This document shows positions 17,027-26,829 of a stretch of 64,000 nt of DNA, one piece after another (position 1 is the first letter of the stretch; each line of letters opens with the position of its first letter). Origin of the DNA: Paludisphaera mucosa. Lineage in GTDB: Bacteria; Planctomycetota; Planctomycetia; Isosphaerales; Isosphaeraceae. Location of the stretch: assembly GCF_029589435.1 (NCBI RefSeq), contig NZ_JARRAG010000006.1:30983-94982 (forward strand), in the 5' to 3' direction. A program made the position numbers and the translations under genes. Under the pieces are notes generated by a model. That model was not told the origin of the DNA and made no database searches. It saw only the letters and a list, made by a program, of their open reading frames with translations.

Positions 17027-17354
17027 ATCATTCACGATACTGATTCGTACTGCGAGTTCCAGCCGTTGGCGACAGATCACCTCGCCGATCCTCGCCCGGC
17101 CCCGCCCGATCGGCTCGATCCGGTACCGACGGCTCCCCGATATTTCCGAATCCTGTCCTCGATCGTTGTCGACTCGCAGTACTGATGGCATGTCCGACGA
17201 GGGGACGGGACGGCCGGGGGCCATCGCCAGGGTCGGGATCGCAAGAGTCGCGTCGACGCGACGTGGGATCGCTCTGCGCGCCGTCGCCCCTCGAATTCGA
17301 AGACGACTGAGCATCCCAGAAATGCGCCAGCCCGGACCCACGAGGAGACTCATC
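17027..17354. other. Divergent intergenic region
   Basis: This 328-bp gap separates the sigma/kinase operon from the TIGR03032 gene on the other strand. It must hold both promoters, but no clear promoter pair or repeat was recognised. Confidence 0.4.
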
Positions 17355-18500
17355 ATGACGACGGCCGTCGCCCCATCCGGACCGGAATTGGAACTGGCCC
17401 CCGCCGAAGCGGACGCCCCGCCGGCCTTGCGTGCCGTCCACACGCCCGGCTTCCCCGACCTGCTGCGACGGATCGGCTCGTCCTTGCTCGTCACCACGTA
17501 CCAGGCCGGCAAGCTCGTGATGGTCCGCGGCGAGGGGGATCGCCTCAACACCCACTTCCGGACCTTCCCGGCGCCGATGGGCATGGCCCTCGACGGCGAC
17601 CGCCTGGCCGTCGGCACGAGCATGCAGGTCTGGGAGTTCGTGAACGTCCCCGCGGTCGCCGCCAAGCTCGACCAGCCCGGGCGTCACGACGCCTGCTACC
17701 TGCCCCGCTCCTGCCACGTCACCGGCAACATCCAGGTCCACGAGATGGCCTGGGGCGCCGGTCGCGAGCTGTGGGTGGTGAACACGAGGTTCTCGTGCCT
17801 CTGCACTATCGACCCGTCGGCCAGCTTCACGCCCCGCTGGCGACCGCCGTTCGTCACGGCGCTGGAGCCCACCGACCGCTGCCACCTGAACGGCCTGGCG
17901 ATGGTCGACGGCCGCCCGAAGTACGTCACGGCGCTGGGCGAGGCCGACGCGCCGGCCGGCTGGCGCGCGAACAAGGCGCGGGGCGGCGTCGTCCTGGACG
18001 TCGACTCGGGCGAGGTAATCACGCGGGGGCTGTCGATGCCCCACTCGCCGCGATGGCACGGAGGCCGGCTCTGGGTCTGCGAGTCAGGCGCGGGGACGCT
18101 CGGGTTCGTCGACCCGAACACGGGGAAGTACGAGCCGATCGCCCAGATCCCGGGCTTCACGCGCGGCCTGGAGTTCGCCGGGAACCTCGCCTTCGTCGGC
18201 CTCTCGCAGGTGCGCGAGAGCGCCGTGTTCAGCGGTCTCCCTATCACCGAACGGTTAGCGGCCGAGGAGCGGACCTGCGGAGTGTGCGTGATCGACGTCG
18301 CGACGGGTCAAGCGGTCGCCCTGCTGCGGTTCGACACCGGCGTCCACGAGGTGTTCGCCGTGGCGGTGCTGCCCGGCCAGCGCTATCCCGACCTGATCAA
18401 CGACGACCCGAAGCTGCTGGAGAACTCATTCACGGTTCCGGATTCGGCGCTGGTCGACGCTCCGGTGTCGTTGCGGGGCGCGGCTGTTACGACGCGGTAA
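17355..18500 (+). CDS. TIGR03032 family protein
   Basis: This 381-aa protein starts at 17355, preceded by GAGGAG. Characteristic blocks include LLVTTYQAGKLVMVRG, HFRTFPAPMGMA, PRSCHVTGNIQVHEMAW, WVVNTRFSCLCTID, DRCHLNGLAM and MPHSPRWHGGRLWVCESG. These correspond to the TIGR03032 family, a conserved beta-propeller-like protein of unknown function found in planctomycetes and cyanobacteria among others. There is no signal peptide. A cluster of conserved His, Cys and Trp residues suggests a buried site, but no reaction is known. It stands just upstream of the giant dockerin protein without obvious coupling. Confidence 0.88.
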   Translation: MTTAVAPSGPELELAPAEADAPPALRAVHTPGFPDLLRRIGSSLLVTTYQAGKLVMVRGEGDRLNTHFRTFPAPMGMALDGDRLAVGTSMQVWEFVNVPAVAAKLDQPGRHDACYLPRSCHVTGNIQVHEMAWGAGRELWVVNTRFSCLCTIDPSASFTPRWRPPFVTALEPTDRCHLNGLAMVDGRPKYVTALGEADAPAGWRANKARGGVVLDVDSGEVITRGLSMPHSPRWHGGRLWVCESGAGTLGFVDPNTGKYEPIAQIPGFTRGLEFAGNLAFVGLSQVRESAVFSGLPITERLAAEERTCGVCVIDVATGQAVALLRFDTGVHEVFAVAVLPGQRYPDLINDDPKLLENSFTVPDSALVDAPVSLRGAAVTTR

Positions 18501-18581
18501 CGTCCGCGCCCCAATCGATCCTCGATCTTGTCTCCCCGATGTGACCGCCCCGAGAACCTTCAACCGGAGGATGAAAGCGCG

Positions 18582-21500
18582 ATGACTCGACCGAGCGCGA
18601 ACGGACGGAAGCGAGACCGCGGTCGATTGCGGCCGACCTTGACGGCCCTGGAAGACCGCAAGCTGCTCTCGACGTTCACCGTCACCAACACCCTCGACGA
18701 CGGCAGCGACGGCAGCCTGCGGTGGGCGATCGGCCAGGCGAATGCGAACTCTGGGCCGGACACGATCGACTTCTCCAACCTGTTCGACACGCCGCAGACC
18801 ATCCCCCTGGGCGGCACCGAGCTCAGCCTGGCCGACACGACCGGCGCCACGAGGATCGACGGCCCGGCACCGGGCGTGACGATCGACGGCGGCTGGATGA
18901 GCGGGGTCTTCCGGATCGAGCCTTCGGCCGCGGCCTCCCTGTCGAATCTGAGGATCACCGGGGGGATGAATATCGGCGGCGCCGGCGTGCTGAACGCCGG
19001 CACGCTCACGATGACCGACTGCACCATCAGCGGCAACCAATCCACCTTCTGGGGAGGTGCCGGCCTGTCCAACGCCGGCACGGCCACTCTGATGGGATGC
19101 ACCATCAGTGACAACAGCGCCTATGCCTTCATCTATGGCGGAGGGGGCGTCTACAATAATTTCGGCAGTACGCTCTCGCTGACCAACTGCACCGTCAGCG
19201 GCAACAGCGTGACCGGTCGACGTCAGGGCACCGGCACCGGCCTCTACTCCCTGTACGGCGGCACGCTCTCGCTGACCAATTGCACCGTCAGCGGCAACGC
19301 CGATAGCGGCGTGGTCATCCGAGGCAGCACGACCACGGCGGTCAACACGATCATCGCCGGCAATGGCTACGATTCGACCGACCTGGTCGGGCCGCTCACC
19401 CCGGCGAGCACCAACAACCTGATCGCCGTCGACGCCCGCCTCGCCCCGTTGGGCGACTACGGCGGGCCGACGCGGACGATGCCCCTGCTCCCCGGCAGCC
19501 CGGCCATCGACGCCGGCACCACCGCAGGCGCCCCGGCGACCGACCAGCGCGGCGTCGCCCGCGTCGGCGGCGTCGACGTCGGCGCCTTCGAGAGCCGCGG
19601 CTTCACGATCGTTGCGACGTCCGGGGGCGGCCAGACGTCGGGCGGTGCCTTCGCCGCGCCGCTGGTCGCGACGGTCGCGGCCAACGACCCGACCGAGCCG
19701 GTCGCCGGCGGCCTGGTGACCTTCTCCTCGCCGACGCCCGGGCCGGGCGCGATCTTCTCGGGCAATCCGGCGACGATCGGTGTCGACGGCACGGCGAGCG
19801 CCACCGCGTCGTCCAATTTCATCGGCGGGAGCTACTTCGTCACGGCCGTGGCCGCCGGGGTGTCGGGGACGGCATCTTTCGAGCTCACGAACGATGGATT
19901 GGTGTCCATCAAAGTCGTGGCCAGCGTCGCGGATCCGACTTTAGCCCTGGGCGTGTCGGGCCGGTTCTCGGCCGTCGGCGTCTTCGCCGACGGATCGACC
20001 GTCGACCTTACGAATTCGGTGACCTGGGCCTCGGCGGACGTGTCGGTGGCCGCGATCGGCGCCGACGGGTTGGCTACGGCCCTGGCCGTCGGCAGCACGG
20101 GGATCACGGCCTCCTTCGTCGGCATCACCAGCCCGGCCGACGTCCTGAGCGTGATCGCGCCCAGCTACGTGGTCGACACGGCCGACGACTCGTTCGGCTT
20201 CTACGACGGGACGACCAGCCTCCGCGAGGCGCTCGCCGGCGCCAACGCGGCCGCGGGCGGCCAGGCGATCACCTTCGACGCGGCGGCGTTCGCCACAGCC
20301 CGGACGATCGTCCTGGCCCTCGGCCGGCTCGAGTTCTCGGACGCGAGCGGTGCGACGACGATCGCCGGCCCGGCCGCGGGCCTGACGATCGACGCCGCCG
20401 GCGCGGGCCGGGTCTTCCAGGTCGACGAGTCGGCCGGGGCGTACCTGGACGGGCTGACGATCACCGGCGGCCGCGAGGCCGCGGGCGGCGGCGTGCTCAA
20501 CCTGGGCGCGCTGACGATGGTCGACTGCACGATCAGCGGCAACTCGACGTTCAACGGGTCCGGGGGTGGATTGCTGAACGCCTCGGGCGCGGCCACCCTG
20601 ATCGGCTGCACGATCACCGGCAACAACGCCGCCGTGTATTTCATGTACGGCTACGGCGGCGGCGGCGTGATGAATCAGAACGGCACGCTCTCGCTGACCA
20701 ACTGCACCATCGCCGGCAACTCGGTATCCGGCTTCGGAGGCAGCGGCGGCGGCCTCAATTCGCTCAACGGGACGGCCACCCTGATCAACTGCACCGTCGC
20801 CGGCAATTTCTCGGGCGGCGTCGTTATCAACGATGCCACGGCCACGGCCGTCAACACAATTATTGCCGGCAATGACTATAACCTCTCCGGCTCGCTCGAC
20901 CCCGCGAGCACCAACAACCTGATCGCCGTCGACGCCCGCCTCGCCCCGTTGGGCGACTACGGCGGGCCGACGCGGACGATGCCCCTGCTCCCCGGCAGCC
21001 CGGCCATCGACGCCGGCACCACCGCAGGCGCCCCGGCGACCGACCAGCGCGGCGTCGCCCGCGTCGGCGGCGTCGACGTCGGCGCCTTCGAGAGCCGCGG
21101 CTTCACGATCGTTGCGACGTCCGGGGGCGGCCAGACGTCGGGCGGTGCCTTCGCCGCGCCGCTGGTCGCGACGGTCGCGGCCAACGACCCGACCGAGCCG
21201 GTCGCCGGCGGCCTGGTGACCTTCTCCTCGCCGACGCCCGGGCCGGGCGCGATCTTCTCGGGCAATCCGGCGACGATCGGTGTCGACGGCACGGCGAGCG
21301 CCACCGCGTCGTCCAATTTCATCGGCGGGAGCTACTTCGTCACGGCCGTGGCCGCCGGGGTGTCGGGGACGGCATCTTTCGAGCTCACGAACGATGGATT
21401 GGTGTCCATCAAAGTCGTGGCCAGCGTCGCGGATCCGACTTTAGCCCTGGGCGTGTCGGGCCGGTTCTCGGCCGTCGGCGTCTTCGCCGACGGATCGACC

Positions 21501-24335
21501 GTCGACCTTACGAATTCGGTGACCTGGGCCTCGGCGGACGTGTCGGTGGCCGCGATCGGCGCCGACGGGTTGGCTACGGCCCTGGCCGTCGGCAGCACGG
21601 GGATCACGGCCTCCTTCGTCGGCATCACCAGCCCGGCCGACGTCCTGAGCGTGATCGCGCCCAGCTACGTGGTCGACACGGCCGACGACTCGTTCGGCTT
21701 CTACGACGGGACGACCAGCCTCCGCGAGGCGCTCGCCGGCGCCAACGCGGCCGCGGGCGGCCAGGCGATCACCTTCGACGCGGCGGCGTTCGCCACAGCC
21801 CGGACGATCGTCCTGGCCCTCGGCCGGCTCGAGTTCTCGGACGCGAGCGGTGCGACGACGATCGCCGGCCCGGCCGCGGGCCTGACGATCGACGCCGCCG
21901 GCGCGGGCCGGGTCTTCCAGGTCGACGAGTCGGCCGGGGCGTACCTGGACGGGCTGACGATCACCGGCGGCCGCGAGGCCGCGGGCGGCGGCGTGCTCAA
22001 CCTGGGCGCGCTGACGATGGTCGACTGCACGATCAGCGGCAACTCGACGTTCAACGGGTCCGGGGGTGGATTGCTGAACGCCTCGGGCGCGGCCACCCTG
22101 ATCGGCTGCACGATCACCGGCAACGACTCCACCGTGTACTCCTACGGCGTAGGCGGCGGTGGCGTGATGAACTACCGCGGGACGCTGGCGATGACCGACT
22201 GCACCATATCCGGCAACTCGGCCTCGGGCTGGGCATGGGGCGGCGGCCTCACCTCGCTCTACGGAACCGCGACCCTCACCGACTGCGTCGTCAACGACAA
22301 CTCGGGAGACGGCGTGGTGATCATCGCGGACGCCTCCGGCTCCGACGGATCGGCCGCCCTGACCGACTGCACGATCAGCGGGAATTCTGGCCGGGGATTG
22401 TCGAACTCCAGCGGCACGGTCGCGGCCGTCGGCGTCACGATCAACGGCAACGGCGGATCCGGGTTGTCGAACGACAGCGGCAAGGTCACGGCGATCGACT
22501 GCACGATCAGCGGGAATTCCGGCGGCGTGCTCACCAGCGGCTTCTACGGCGGCTACTTCGGCACGACGACCCTCACGGGCTGCCTCATCAGCGGCAACGC
22601 GTCGTCGAGCAGCGGTGGCGGCGTGGCGACCTCGGCCTACGGCACGACCAACCTGACCAATTGCACCGTCGCCGGCAACGCGTCGTCGAGCAGCGGCGGC
22701 GGCCTGTGTACGACGGGCGCATCCGCGGTGACGAATCTGACCGACTGCACTGTCAGCGGCAACACCGCGTCGAGCAGCGGCGGCGGCATCGCCACCACGG
22801 CCCGCGGCACGACCAATCTGACCAATTGCACCGTCGCCGGCAACGCGGCGTCGTTCAACGGCGGAGGCGTGGTCACGGTGGGCGTGTCCGCCGTGACGAA
22901 TCTGACCGACTGCACCGTCAGCGGCAACGTCGCCGGCAACGGCGGCGGCGGCCTGGCGACCGCGTCCCGCGGCGCGATCCTGGCCGTCAACACCACCATC
23001 GCCGGCAACGCCGCCGCCACCTTCGGCGGCGGCGCCTGGAGCAGCGGTGCCCTCCCGACGCTCCGCCTCATCAACTGCACCGTCAGCGGCAACAGCGCCG
23101 GCGCCTCCGGGGGCGGATTGTACTCGACGTTCTCCGGCGTGGCCGGCACGATGGCGCTGACCAACACGATCGTCGCGGGCAACACGGGGCCGGACGGAGC
23201 CCCCTCCGACATCAAGGGGAACGCGCCCGTTTCGGGCGTCAACAACCTGATCGGCGTCGGCGGCTCGGGCGGGTTGATCGACGGAATCGACGGCAACCTC
23301 GTCGACGTGGCCATGGCCCTGCTCGCCCCGCTCGGCGACTACGGCGGGCCGACGCAGACCATGCCCCTGCTCCCCGGCGGCCCGGGGCTCGACGCCGGGA
23401 CTTCTACGGGCGCCCCGACGACCGATCAGCGCGGCCTGGGCCGGGTCGGCGGCGTGGACATCGGAGCCTTCGAAAGCCAGGGCTTCAAGATCGCGCCCAT
23501 CGCCGGTGCCACACCTCAGACGTCCCTCGTCGATACGCCCTTCGGCAACCCGCTGGCCGTCTCCGTGACGGCGCTCAACTCCGTCGAGCCGGTCGACGGC
23601 GGCATGATCCGCTTCCTCAACGTGAGCAATGGACATGGCAGGAACGCCGTAACGCTCTCGTCCGAGTTCGCCGTCGTCGCGGACGGTCGGGCTTCCGTGA
23701 CCGCCACGGCGGGCGACAGCGCCGGCCCTGCCACCGTCCGGGCCTTCCCCGGCGGCGAGAATGGTTCGGCGAGGTTCGACCTGACGATCGTGGCGGACAT
23801 GGTCGCCGGCGTCAGCGTCGGCTGGGGCACGCAGACGGCCGGCCTGGTCACCGCACCGGACGGCGTCCAGCTCCTGCCTGTAGGCCGCAAAAGCACGATC
23901 GACTGGGCGGGCATCAAGTCGATCTCGGTGACGATCGCCGGAGGCGGCTCGGTCTCGGCGTCCGACGTGGTGGTCAAGGGCGTCAACGTCGCGGATTACG
24001 GCCCGGTCACGGTGATCGATCTGGGCGGCGGGACCTTCCTCGTCACCCTGGCCAGGCCGATCAACGAGGCCGACCGGGTCACCATCACGATCTCCAACCC
24101 GACGATCGGGACGTACACCCGCAGGCTCGACGTCCTGCCCGGCGACATCAACGACGACGGCACCGTGAATGCGGCCGACGTCAACTTCATGAAGTCCTAC
24201 CTGGCCGGGCAGCCCAACGTCCTCGGCGGGATCGACCCCGTCTTCTTCGACCTGAACGGCGACGGGATCGTGACGTCGGCCGACTACCTGGTCCTGACGA
24301 AGGCCATCGGCAAGAAGAAGACCAAGCTGCCCTGA
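18582..24335 (+). CDS. Giant surface protein with beta-helix repeats, three choice-of-anchor Q-like blocks and C-terminal dockerin
   Basis: The product is 1,917 aa; GGAGG lies 11 bases before the start. The N-terminus has the planctomycete surface-protein signature LTALEDRKLLS, in place of a normal signal peptide. Three long parallel-beta-helix regions follow, built from dozens of repeats of the form LTNCTVSGNS or MTDCTISGNS, each closed by a block LAPLGDYGGPTRTMPLLPGSPAIDAG of the choice-of-anchor Q type. Immunoglobulin-like stretches separate them. The C-terminus is a type I dockerin with two calcium loops (GDINDDGTVNAADV and DLNGDGIVTSADYL). Residues encoded by 19404-20624 are repeated identically from 20904-22124. 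It is probably a cell-surface or secreted adhesin or enzyme scaffold. Confidence 0.92.
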   Translation: MTRPSANGRKRDRGRLRPTLTALEDRKLLSTFTVTNTLDDGSDGSLRWAIGQANANSGPDTIDFSNLFDTPQTIPLGGTELSLADTTGATRIDGPAPGVTIDGGWMSGVFRIEPSAAASLSNLRITGGMNIGGAGVLNAGTLTMTDCTISGNQSTFWGGAGLSNAGTATLMGCTISDNSAYAFIYGGGGVYNNFGSTLSLTNCTVSGNSVTGRRQGTGTGLYSLYGGTLSLTNCTVSGNADSGVVIRGSTTTAVNTIIAGNGYDSTDLVGPLTPASTNNLIAVDARLAPLGDYGGPTRTMPLLPGSPAIDAGTTAGAPATDQRGVARVGGVDVGAFESRGFTIVATSGGGQTSGGAFAAPLVATVAANDPTEPVAGGLVTFSSPTPGPGAIFSGNPATIGVDGTASATASSNFIGGSYFVTAVAAGVSGTASFELTNDGLVSIKVVASVADPTLALGVSGRFSAVGVFADGSTVDLTNSVTWASADVSVAAIGADGLATALAVGSTGITASFVGITSPADVLSVIAPSYVVDTADDSFGFYDGTTSLREALAGANAAAGGQAITFDAAAFATARTIVLALGRLEFSDASGATTIAGPAAGLTIDAAGAGRVFQVDESAGAYLDGLTITGGREAAGGGVLNLGALTMVDCTISGNSTFNGSGGGLLNASGAATLIGCTITGNNAAVYFMYGYGGGGVMNQNGTLSLTNCTIAGNSVSGFGGSGGGLNSLNGTATLINCTVAGNFSGGVVINDATATAVNTIIAGNDYNLSGSLDPASTNNLIAVDARLAPLGDYGGPTRTMPLLPGSPAIDAGTTAGAPATDQRGVARVGGVDVGAFESRGFTIVATSGGGQTSGGAFAAPLVATVAANDPTEPVAGGLVTFSSPTPGPGAIFSGNPATIGVDGTASATASSNFIGGSYFVTAVAAGVSGTASFELTNDGLVSIKVVASVADPTLALGVSGRFSAVGVFADGSTVDLTNSVTWASADVSVAAIGADGLATALAVGSTGITASFVGITSPADVLSVIAPSYVVDTADDSFGFYDGTTSLREALAGANAAAGGQAITFDAAAFATARTIVLALGRLEFSDASGATTIAGPAAGLTIDAAGAGRVFQVDESAGAYLDGLTITGGREAAGGGVLNLGALTMVDCTISGNSTFNGSGGGLLNASGAATLIGCTITGNDSTVYSYGVGGGGVMNYRGTLAMTDCTISGNSASGWAWGGGLTSLYGTATLTDCVVNDNSGDGVVIIADASGSDGSAALTDCTISGNSGRGLSNSSGTVAAVGVTINGNGGSGLSNDSGKVTAIDCTISGNSGGVLTSGFYGGYFGTTTLTGCLISGNASSSSGGGVATSAYGTTNLTNCTVAGNASSSSGGGLCTTGASAVTNLTDCTVSGNTASSSGGGIATTARGTTNLTNCTVAGNAASFNGGGVVTVGVSAVTNLTDCTVSGNVAGNGGGGLATASRGAILAVNTTIAGNAAATFGGGAWSSGALPTLRLINCTVSGNSAGASGGGLYSTFSGVAGTMALTNTIVAGNTGPDGAPSDIKGNAPVSGVNNLIGVGGSGGLIDGIDGNLVDVAMALLAPLGDYGGPTQTMPLLPGGPGLDAGTSTGAPTTDQRGLGRVGGVDIGAFESQGFKIAPIAGATPQTSLVDTPFGNPLAVSVTALNSVEPVDGGMIRFLNVSNGHGRNAVTLSSEFAVVADGRASVTATAGDSAGPATVRAFPGGENGSARFDLTIVADMVAGVSVGWGTQTAGLVTAPDGVQLLPVGRKSTIDWAGIKSISVTIAGGGSVSASDVVVKGVNVADYGPVTVIDLGGGTFLVTLARPINEADRVTITISNPTIGTYTRRLDVLPGDINDDGTVNAADVNFMKSYLAGQPNVLGGIDPVFFDLNGDGIVTSADYLVLTKAIGKKKTKLP
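19404..20624 (+). repeat. Direct repeat copy 1 (1,221 bp)
   Basis: Identical to 20904-22124 at an exact 1,500-bp offset; it encodes 407 codons in frame. The flanks diverge sharply at both ends. Confidence 0.97.
20904..22124 (+). repeat. Direct repeat copy 2 (1,221 bp)
   Basis: Identical to 19404-20624, synonymous sites included, which points to recent duplication or gene conversion. Confidence 0.97.
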
Positions 24336-24422
24336 GGCATCCCGAGGTCGACCTCCAGGCCACCCGCGACCGCAGGGCGGTCTGTTACCCTTTCATCTCC
24401 AGGACACCGACCGAGAATCATC

Positions 24423-25076
24423 ATGATTACGACCCTCCGCAAGCGTTTCTCGCTAACTTCGACCGTCCGGATCACCGGCCGAGCGCTGGTCGTGGCTCTC
24501 GCCTGCCTGACGGCGGCGGGCTCCTCCGACGCTCGGGCCGGCTTGACGATCGAGATCCAGAACTTCACGACCCTGGCCGACGACACAGGCTCGTTCGACG
24601 TCATCCTCGTCAACGATGGCCCGACGTCCTATAGCGTCGGCTCCGACGTGGTGGAGGTCGCGATCCTCGGCGCGACCGGAGCCAAATTCACCGACGCGAC
24701 CACCGCCACCGGCATGACGTACATCTACGCGACGTCGTTCGCCGATTTCCTCGGCATCCCCCTGTACGCCGGCCTCGCTGACCGGGATCTGACGGTCGTC
24801 GATTCGGAGTTCGACGTCCCGTTCTATCGGGTCGTGGGGTTCGGCGAGAGCTACGGCCTCGCGCACGTCACCTTCCAGGACGACCCACTTTCGCGCCTCT
24901 CGGCCGGCATGATCCAGGTGGTCGCCGAAGGGACGTCGATCTCCGACGAGTCCGGCGAAATCATCTACCCCGCCCAGGCCGTCCCCGAGCCTGCTTCGCT
25001 TTGCGCGTTCGCACTCGGCGTCGCCGCGATCGCCGCCGCTTCGACCAAGCGGCGATTGGCCCACACGCTTCCTTGA
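24423..25076 (+). CDS. PEP-CTERM sorting-domain protein
   Basis: This 217-aa exported protein has an N-terminal signal peptide (ALVVALACLTAAGSSDARA, cleavage near residue 38). Its C-terminus is a PEP-CTERM tripartite signal: VPEPASL, a hydrophobic segment, then TKRR. Such signals are processed by exosortase, which must be encoded elsewhere in the genome. The middle domain is beta-rich with many Asp and Thr residues and no recognised family. It follows the dockerin protein by 87 bp on the same strand. Confidence 0.88.
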   Translation: MITTLRKRFSLTSTVRITGRALVVALACLTAAGSSDARAGLTIEIQNFTTLADDTGSFDVILVNDGPTSYSVGSDVVEVAILGATGAKFTDATTATGMTYIYATSFADFLGIPLYAGLADRDLTVVDSEFDVPFYRVVGFGESYGLAHVTFQDDPLSRLSAGMIQVVAEGTSISDESGEIIYPAQAVPEPASLCAFALGVAAIAAASTKRRLAHTLP

Positions 25077-25228
25077 TTTGTCGATGAGGTTCGGGGTCGT
25101 TTCGGCGGCCCCGAGCCAACAAGCTGCTATCCCGACAAGCTTTCAGGCAACACCGCTTTCGCCCAGGCGCTTCATTGCACGTTCCCGCTGTCTGATTTCT
25201 CTGCCGGTCGAACGGCGGTCGGTGTCGT

Positions 25229-25789
25229 ATGATCGACCTGATGAACGAGGTGACCCGCATCCTCTCGAATATCGAATCGGGCGAGCCCGCGGCGAGCGAG
25301 AAGCTCCTGCCTCTCGTCTACGACGAGCTGCGCAGGCTCGCGGCCGCCAGGATGGTCGGCGAGCGGGCGGACCACTCGCTCGACGCCACGGCGTTGGTGC
25401 ACGAGGCCTACCTGCGCCTGGGCGGCGACCAGAAGTTCGAAGGGAGGGCGCACTTCTTCGCTGCCGCCGCCGAGGCGATGCGACGGGTCCTCGTCGACCA
25501 CAGTCGCAACCGAGCCCGCCTGAAGCGAGGGGGCGGGAAGAAGCGGATCGATCTCGACCGGCTCATGGAGCCCGCCTCGGCGACGAACGAGGAACTCCTC
25601 GCGCTCGACGAAGCCCTCGGCGACCTCGCCCGCCAGTATCCGGAGGCCGCCGAACTCGTGAAGCTGCGGTTCTTCGCCGGCATGACCATGAACGAAGCGG
25701 CCGAGGCGCTGCAGCTCTCGCCCAGGACGGCCAACCGGCAATGGGCGTTCGCGCGCGCCTGGCTGGCGGCGTCGCTCACCCGCGAGTGA
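25229..25789 (+). CDS. ECF-type RNA polymerase sigma factor
   Basis: This 186-aa protein matches the planctomycete ECF group near TIGR02999: MNEVTRILSNIESGEPAASE, then LVYDELRRLAA, TALVHEAYLRL and HFFAAAAEAMRRVLVDHSRN for region 2, and FFAGMTMNEAAEALQLSPRT for region 4. The start is either 25229 or the ATG at 25241, which gives the usual family N-terminus; neither has a strong ribosome-binding site. A TPR kinase lies about 1 kb downstream, with a PEP-CTERM gene between them, so the pair is not tightly coupled as at 16.4 and 39.9 kb. Confidence 0.9.
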   Translation: MIDLMNEVTRILSNIESGEPAASEKLLPLVYDELRRLAAARMVGERADHSLDATALVHEAYLRLGGDQKFEGRAHFFAAAAEAMRRVLVDHSRNRARLKRGGGKKRIDLDRLMEPASATNEELLALDEALGDLARQYPEAAELVKLRFFAGMTMNEAAEALQLSPRTANRQWAFARAWLAASLTRE

Positions 25790-25890
25790 TCCGAAAATTC
25801 ATCCAGATCGCGCGGCATGTTTTCCGCCCGGACGGAGCATTGGATGCGCTTGAGACGCATCGTCCTCCATCCGTTGGAGAGCTTGCCGCC

Positions 25891-26712
25891 ATGTTCCACC
25901 TCCTTCGCCGGCGCCATCACGCCGCGATCGCCCGCCTGGCCCTCCTCGCGTCATCCTGCCTCGCGGTCGCGACTTCCGCCGATGCGGACGTCCTCTATGA
26001 GACCGGATTCGAGGCCCCGACCTTCACCGCCGGAGCGCCGATCGACGGCCAGGGCGGTTTCCACACCGATTTCTTCCCGAACGCCTCGACCGTCAGCACG
26101 GCGTTCCCGGCCGGCGGGAGCCAGGCGCTCCGGATCGACGCCGCCTCGCTGCTGGAGATCGATCCGTCGATCCCGATCTCTCAGAACTACAATTGGGTCG
26201 ACCTCGGCGACCCGGTGGCGGGCGGGGCCCGAGTCTTGCGCGTCGAGGCGGACGTCGCCGTCTTCGCATCCGGGCCCGGCGAGGTCCAGGTCGGCCTCCA
26301 GGCGTACGACCGGGACTTCAACGGCATCGCCGGGATCACCATCACCACCGACGACGAGGGGACCGGGCCGAAGCTCGCCTATTACACCGACCCCGCGAAC
26401 CCCGAATTGATCGCATTCACCTCCTTCGGCGAATACGTTCATCTCGGCATGACCCTGGACTATACGCTGCGAACGGCGTCATTCGACCTGAACGGAGTGA
26501 CGCTCGGGACGGCGGCGTTCGCCCCGGGAGTCGGCAATGTGAGCGACTTCGATATTTACATGCAACGCATAGACTGGTCGACTCCGACCGGGACCGTGGC
26601 GTACTTCGACAACTACGCGGTGACCGCCGTCCCGGAGCCCGCCAGCCTCGGGCTGCTTGCGGGCGGGCTTGGGGTCCTCGCCGTGCGGGCCCGACGGCGG
26701 AACGCGCGTTGA
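25891..26712 (+). CDS. PEP-CTERM sorting-domain protein
   Basis: This 273-aa protein starts at 25891, with GGAGA about ten bases upstream. The signal peptide runs to about residue 32 (LALLASSCLAVATSADA). The body resembles a lectin-like beta-sandwich (LRIDAASLLEID, VEADVAVFASG, MTLDYTLRTASFDLNG, YFDNYAV). The C-terminus is AVPEPASLGLLAGGLGVLA followed by an arginine-rich tail, a PEP-CTERM signal for exosortase. It lies between a sigma factor and a kinase, all on the plus strand. Confidence 0.88.
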   Translation: MFHLLRRRHHAAIARLALLASSCLAVATSADADVLYETGFEAPTFTAGAPIDGQGGFHTDFFPNASTVSTAFPAGGSQALRIDAASLLEIDPSIPISQNYNWVDLGDPVAGGARVLRVEADVAVFASGPGEVQVGLQAYDRDFNGIAGITITTDDEGTGPKLAYYTDPANPELIAFTSFGEYVHLGMTLDYTLRTASFDLNGVTLGTAAFAPGVGNVSDFDIYMQRIDWSTPTGTVAYFDNYAVTAVPEPASLGLLAGGLGVLAVRARRRNAR

Positions 26713-26829
26713 TCTCCGATCCGTTGGCCGGCGGCGGGTCCGCCACCCGTCGTCGGAAGTCATACGCAGGCGTGAAATCGCGAAAAATGCAGGACATTGT
26801 GACTCGACTCCCATCCCCGAGGTGACTCG

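Noticed and set aside
19000..23200. Many short near-identical strings such as GACTGCACCATCAGCGG that could look like a repeat array
   Set aside because: They are in frame, vary in spacing and encode the NCTISGN repeats of a beta-helix protein. There are no unique spacers of constant length, so this is not a CRISPR array.
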